The notes beneath the pieces are model-generated. The model was given only the letters and a program-made list of their open reading frames with translations, did no database searches and was not told where the DNA came from. Positions 5,913 through 6,317 of a stretch of 6,317 nucleotides of DNA are shown in pieces. Made by a program: the position numbers and the translations under genes. This DNA comes from Acidimicrobiia bacterium (lineage in GTDB: Bacteria > Actinomycetota > Acidimicrobiia > Acidimicrobiales > Acidimicrobilacustridaceae): assembly GCA_016462055.1 (NCBI GenBank), contig JAEMTX010000107.1:1-6317 (forward strand), written 5' to 3'. Each line of letters starts with the position of its first letter. Position 1 is the stretch's first letter.

Positions 5913-6317
5913 TTAGTTCAACAACGCAGAGGCATCAACGGTGACCGTTTCACCGGAAGCATCAATGACTTGGTACTCGAAACCCTCCTCGACAATCGCG
6001 TCATCAGCACCAAAGGCAACGGGAATCTTGTTGCACGCGTTACGCATCAGGTAGCTGACAATCTCGACAAGTTCTTCGCTGTCATAAGACTGGGTGAGAC
6101 GATCAACGAGTTCTTGGTCGATCGCTGGCGGACCAACGAACATCGCATCGACGAGGTCGAGAACAGCGAGAGTTCCCACCGAAAGTTTGCTGATTGACGC
6201 GGGATCTTCTGCATCGAGGAGTGTGAAATCAGCACCTGCATTGAGCGCGGCAACGCTGCGGACTGATTGACAGCGACGGCACTGATGGAGCCGAGCCCCA
6301 CGCAGACGCATCAGTTC
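5913..6317 (-). CDS. carboxymuconolactone decarboxylase/AhpD-like protein (5' truncated)
   Basis: The frame is open through the right edge (codons for Glu and Leu precede the Met at 6309-6311), so the N-terminus lies outside the window; at least 134 residues are present and the stop is TAA. Counting that Met as 1, the segment E-L-M-R-L-R-G-A-R-L-H-Q-C-R-R-C-Q-S-V-R matches the core CMD/AhpD helix: Glu 12 residues before Cys11, then Cys11-x-x-Cys14. AhpD's two catalytic His positions (between the cysteines and four after the second) appear to be Arg13 and Arg18 here. The later part (ELVDRLTQSYDSEELVEIVSYLMRNACNKIPVAFG, about 67-101) is typical of the family's C-terminal helices. The family includes peroxide-defence AhpD and aromatic-degradation decarboxylases; the role of this one is unknown. 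It converges on the desaturase. Confidence 0.8.
   Translation of the reverse strand, partial: ELMRLRGARLHQCRRCQSVRSVAALNAGADFTLLDAEDPASISKLSVGTLAVLDLVDAMFVGPPAIDQELVDRLTQSYDSEELVEIVSYLMRNACNKIPVAFGADDAIVEEGFEYQVIDASGETVTVDASALLN

Noticed and set aside
1..6317. Mobile element, CRISPR array, toxin-antitoxin or defence system
   Set aside because: No transposase, integrase, terminal repeats, array-like repeats or small paired genes; the two nuclease-type genes (nucS, rmuC) are housekeeping families.

Overview
The window looks like a moderately GC-rich actinobacterial chromosome, perhaps an aquatic Acidimicrobiia-type lineage. This is inferred from the complete NucS mismatch endonuclease (typical of Actinobacteria and Archaea that lack MutS/MutL), the style of the beta-oxidation proteins, and start codons that often lack a Shine-Dalgarno sequence. 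No mobile element, CRISPR array, rRNA or tRNA was seen. Coding density is high, with seven genes, two of them cut by the window edges. No clearly new multi-gene system is present; the points of interest are mostly regulatory DNA.

Left part (1-1540, + strand): the C-terminal half of an ABC1/UbiB-type kinase-like protein is followed after 26 bp by nucS. nucS converges, with only 10 bp between stop codons, on the next block.

Middle part (1551-3310, - strand): a two-gene operon encodes a (3R)-hydroxyacyl-CoA dehydrogenase-like SDR and then a MaoC-type (R)-specific enoyl-CoA hydratase. Together they are the two domains of peroxisomal multifunctional enzyme type 2 (HSD17B4) as separate proteins in the same order, which points to beta-oxidation of unusual acyl-CoAs (branched chains or sterol side chains).

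Divergent intergenic region (3311-3472): it holds a 13-bp palindrome and a CTAG-rich inverted/direct repeat cluster that the genes do not explain.

Right part (3473-6317): rmuC (+) is followed by a membrane fatty-acid desaturase (+). A perfect 18-bp TetR-type palindrome sits between them, directly before the desaturase start. The desaturase converges on a 5'-truncated carboxymuconolactone decarboxylase/AhpD-like gene (-) that runs off the right edge.

Functionally there are two lipid themes (acyl-CoA oxidation and acyl-chain desaturation) and two DNA-maintenance genes (nucS, rmuC). The desaturase is the only gene with a recognisable candidate operator, and its regulator is not in the window. 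The three + strand genes with intact starts each have a TAnnnT hexamer 6-9 nt before the ATG and no convincing Shine-Dalgarno sequence, consistent with leaderless transcripts. The two - strand operon genes have good Shine-Dalgarno sequences.
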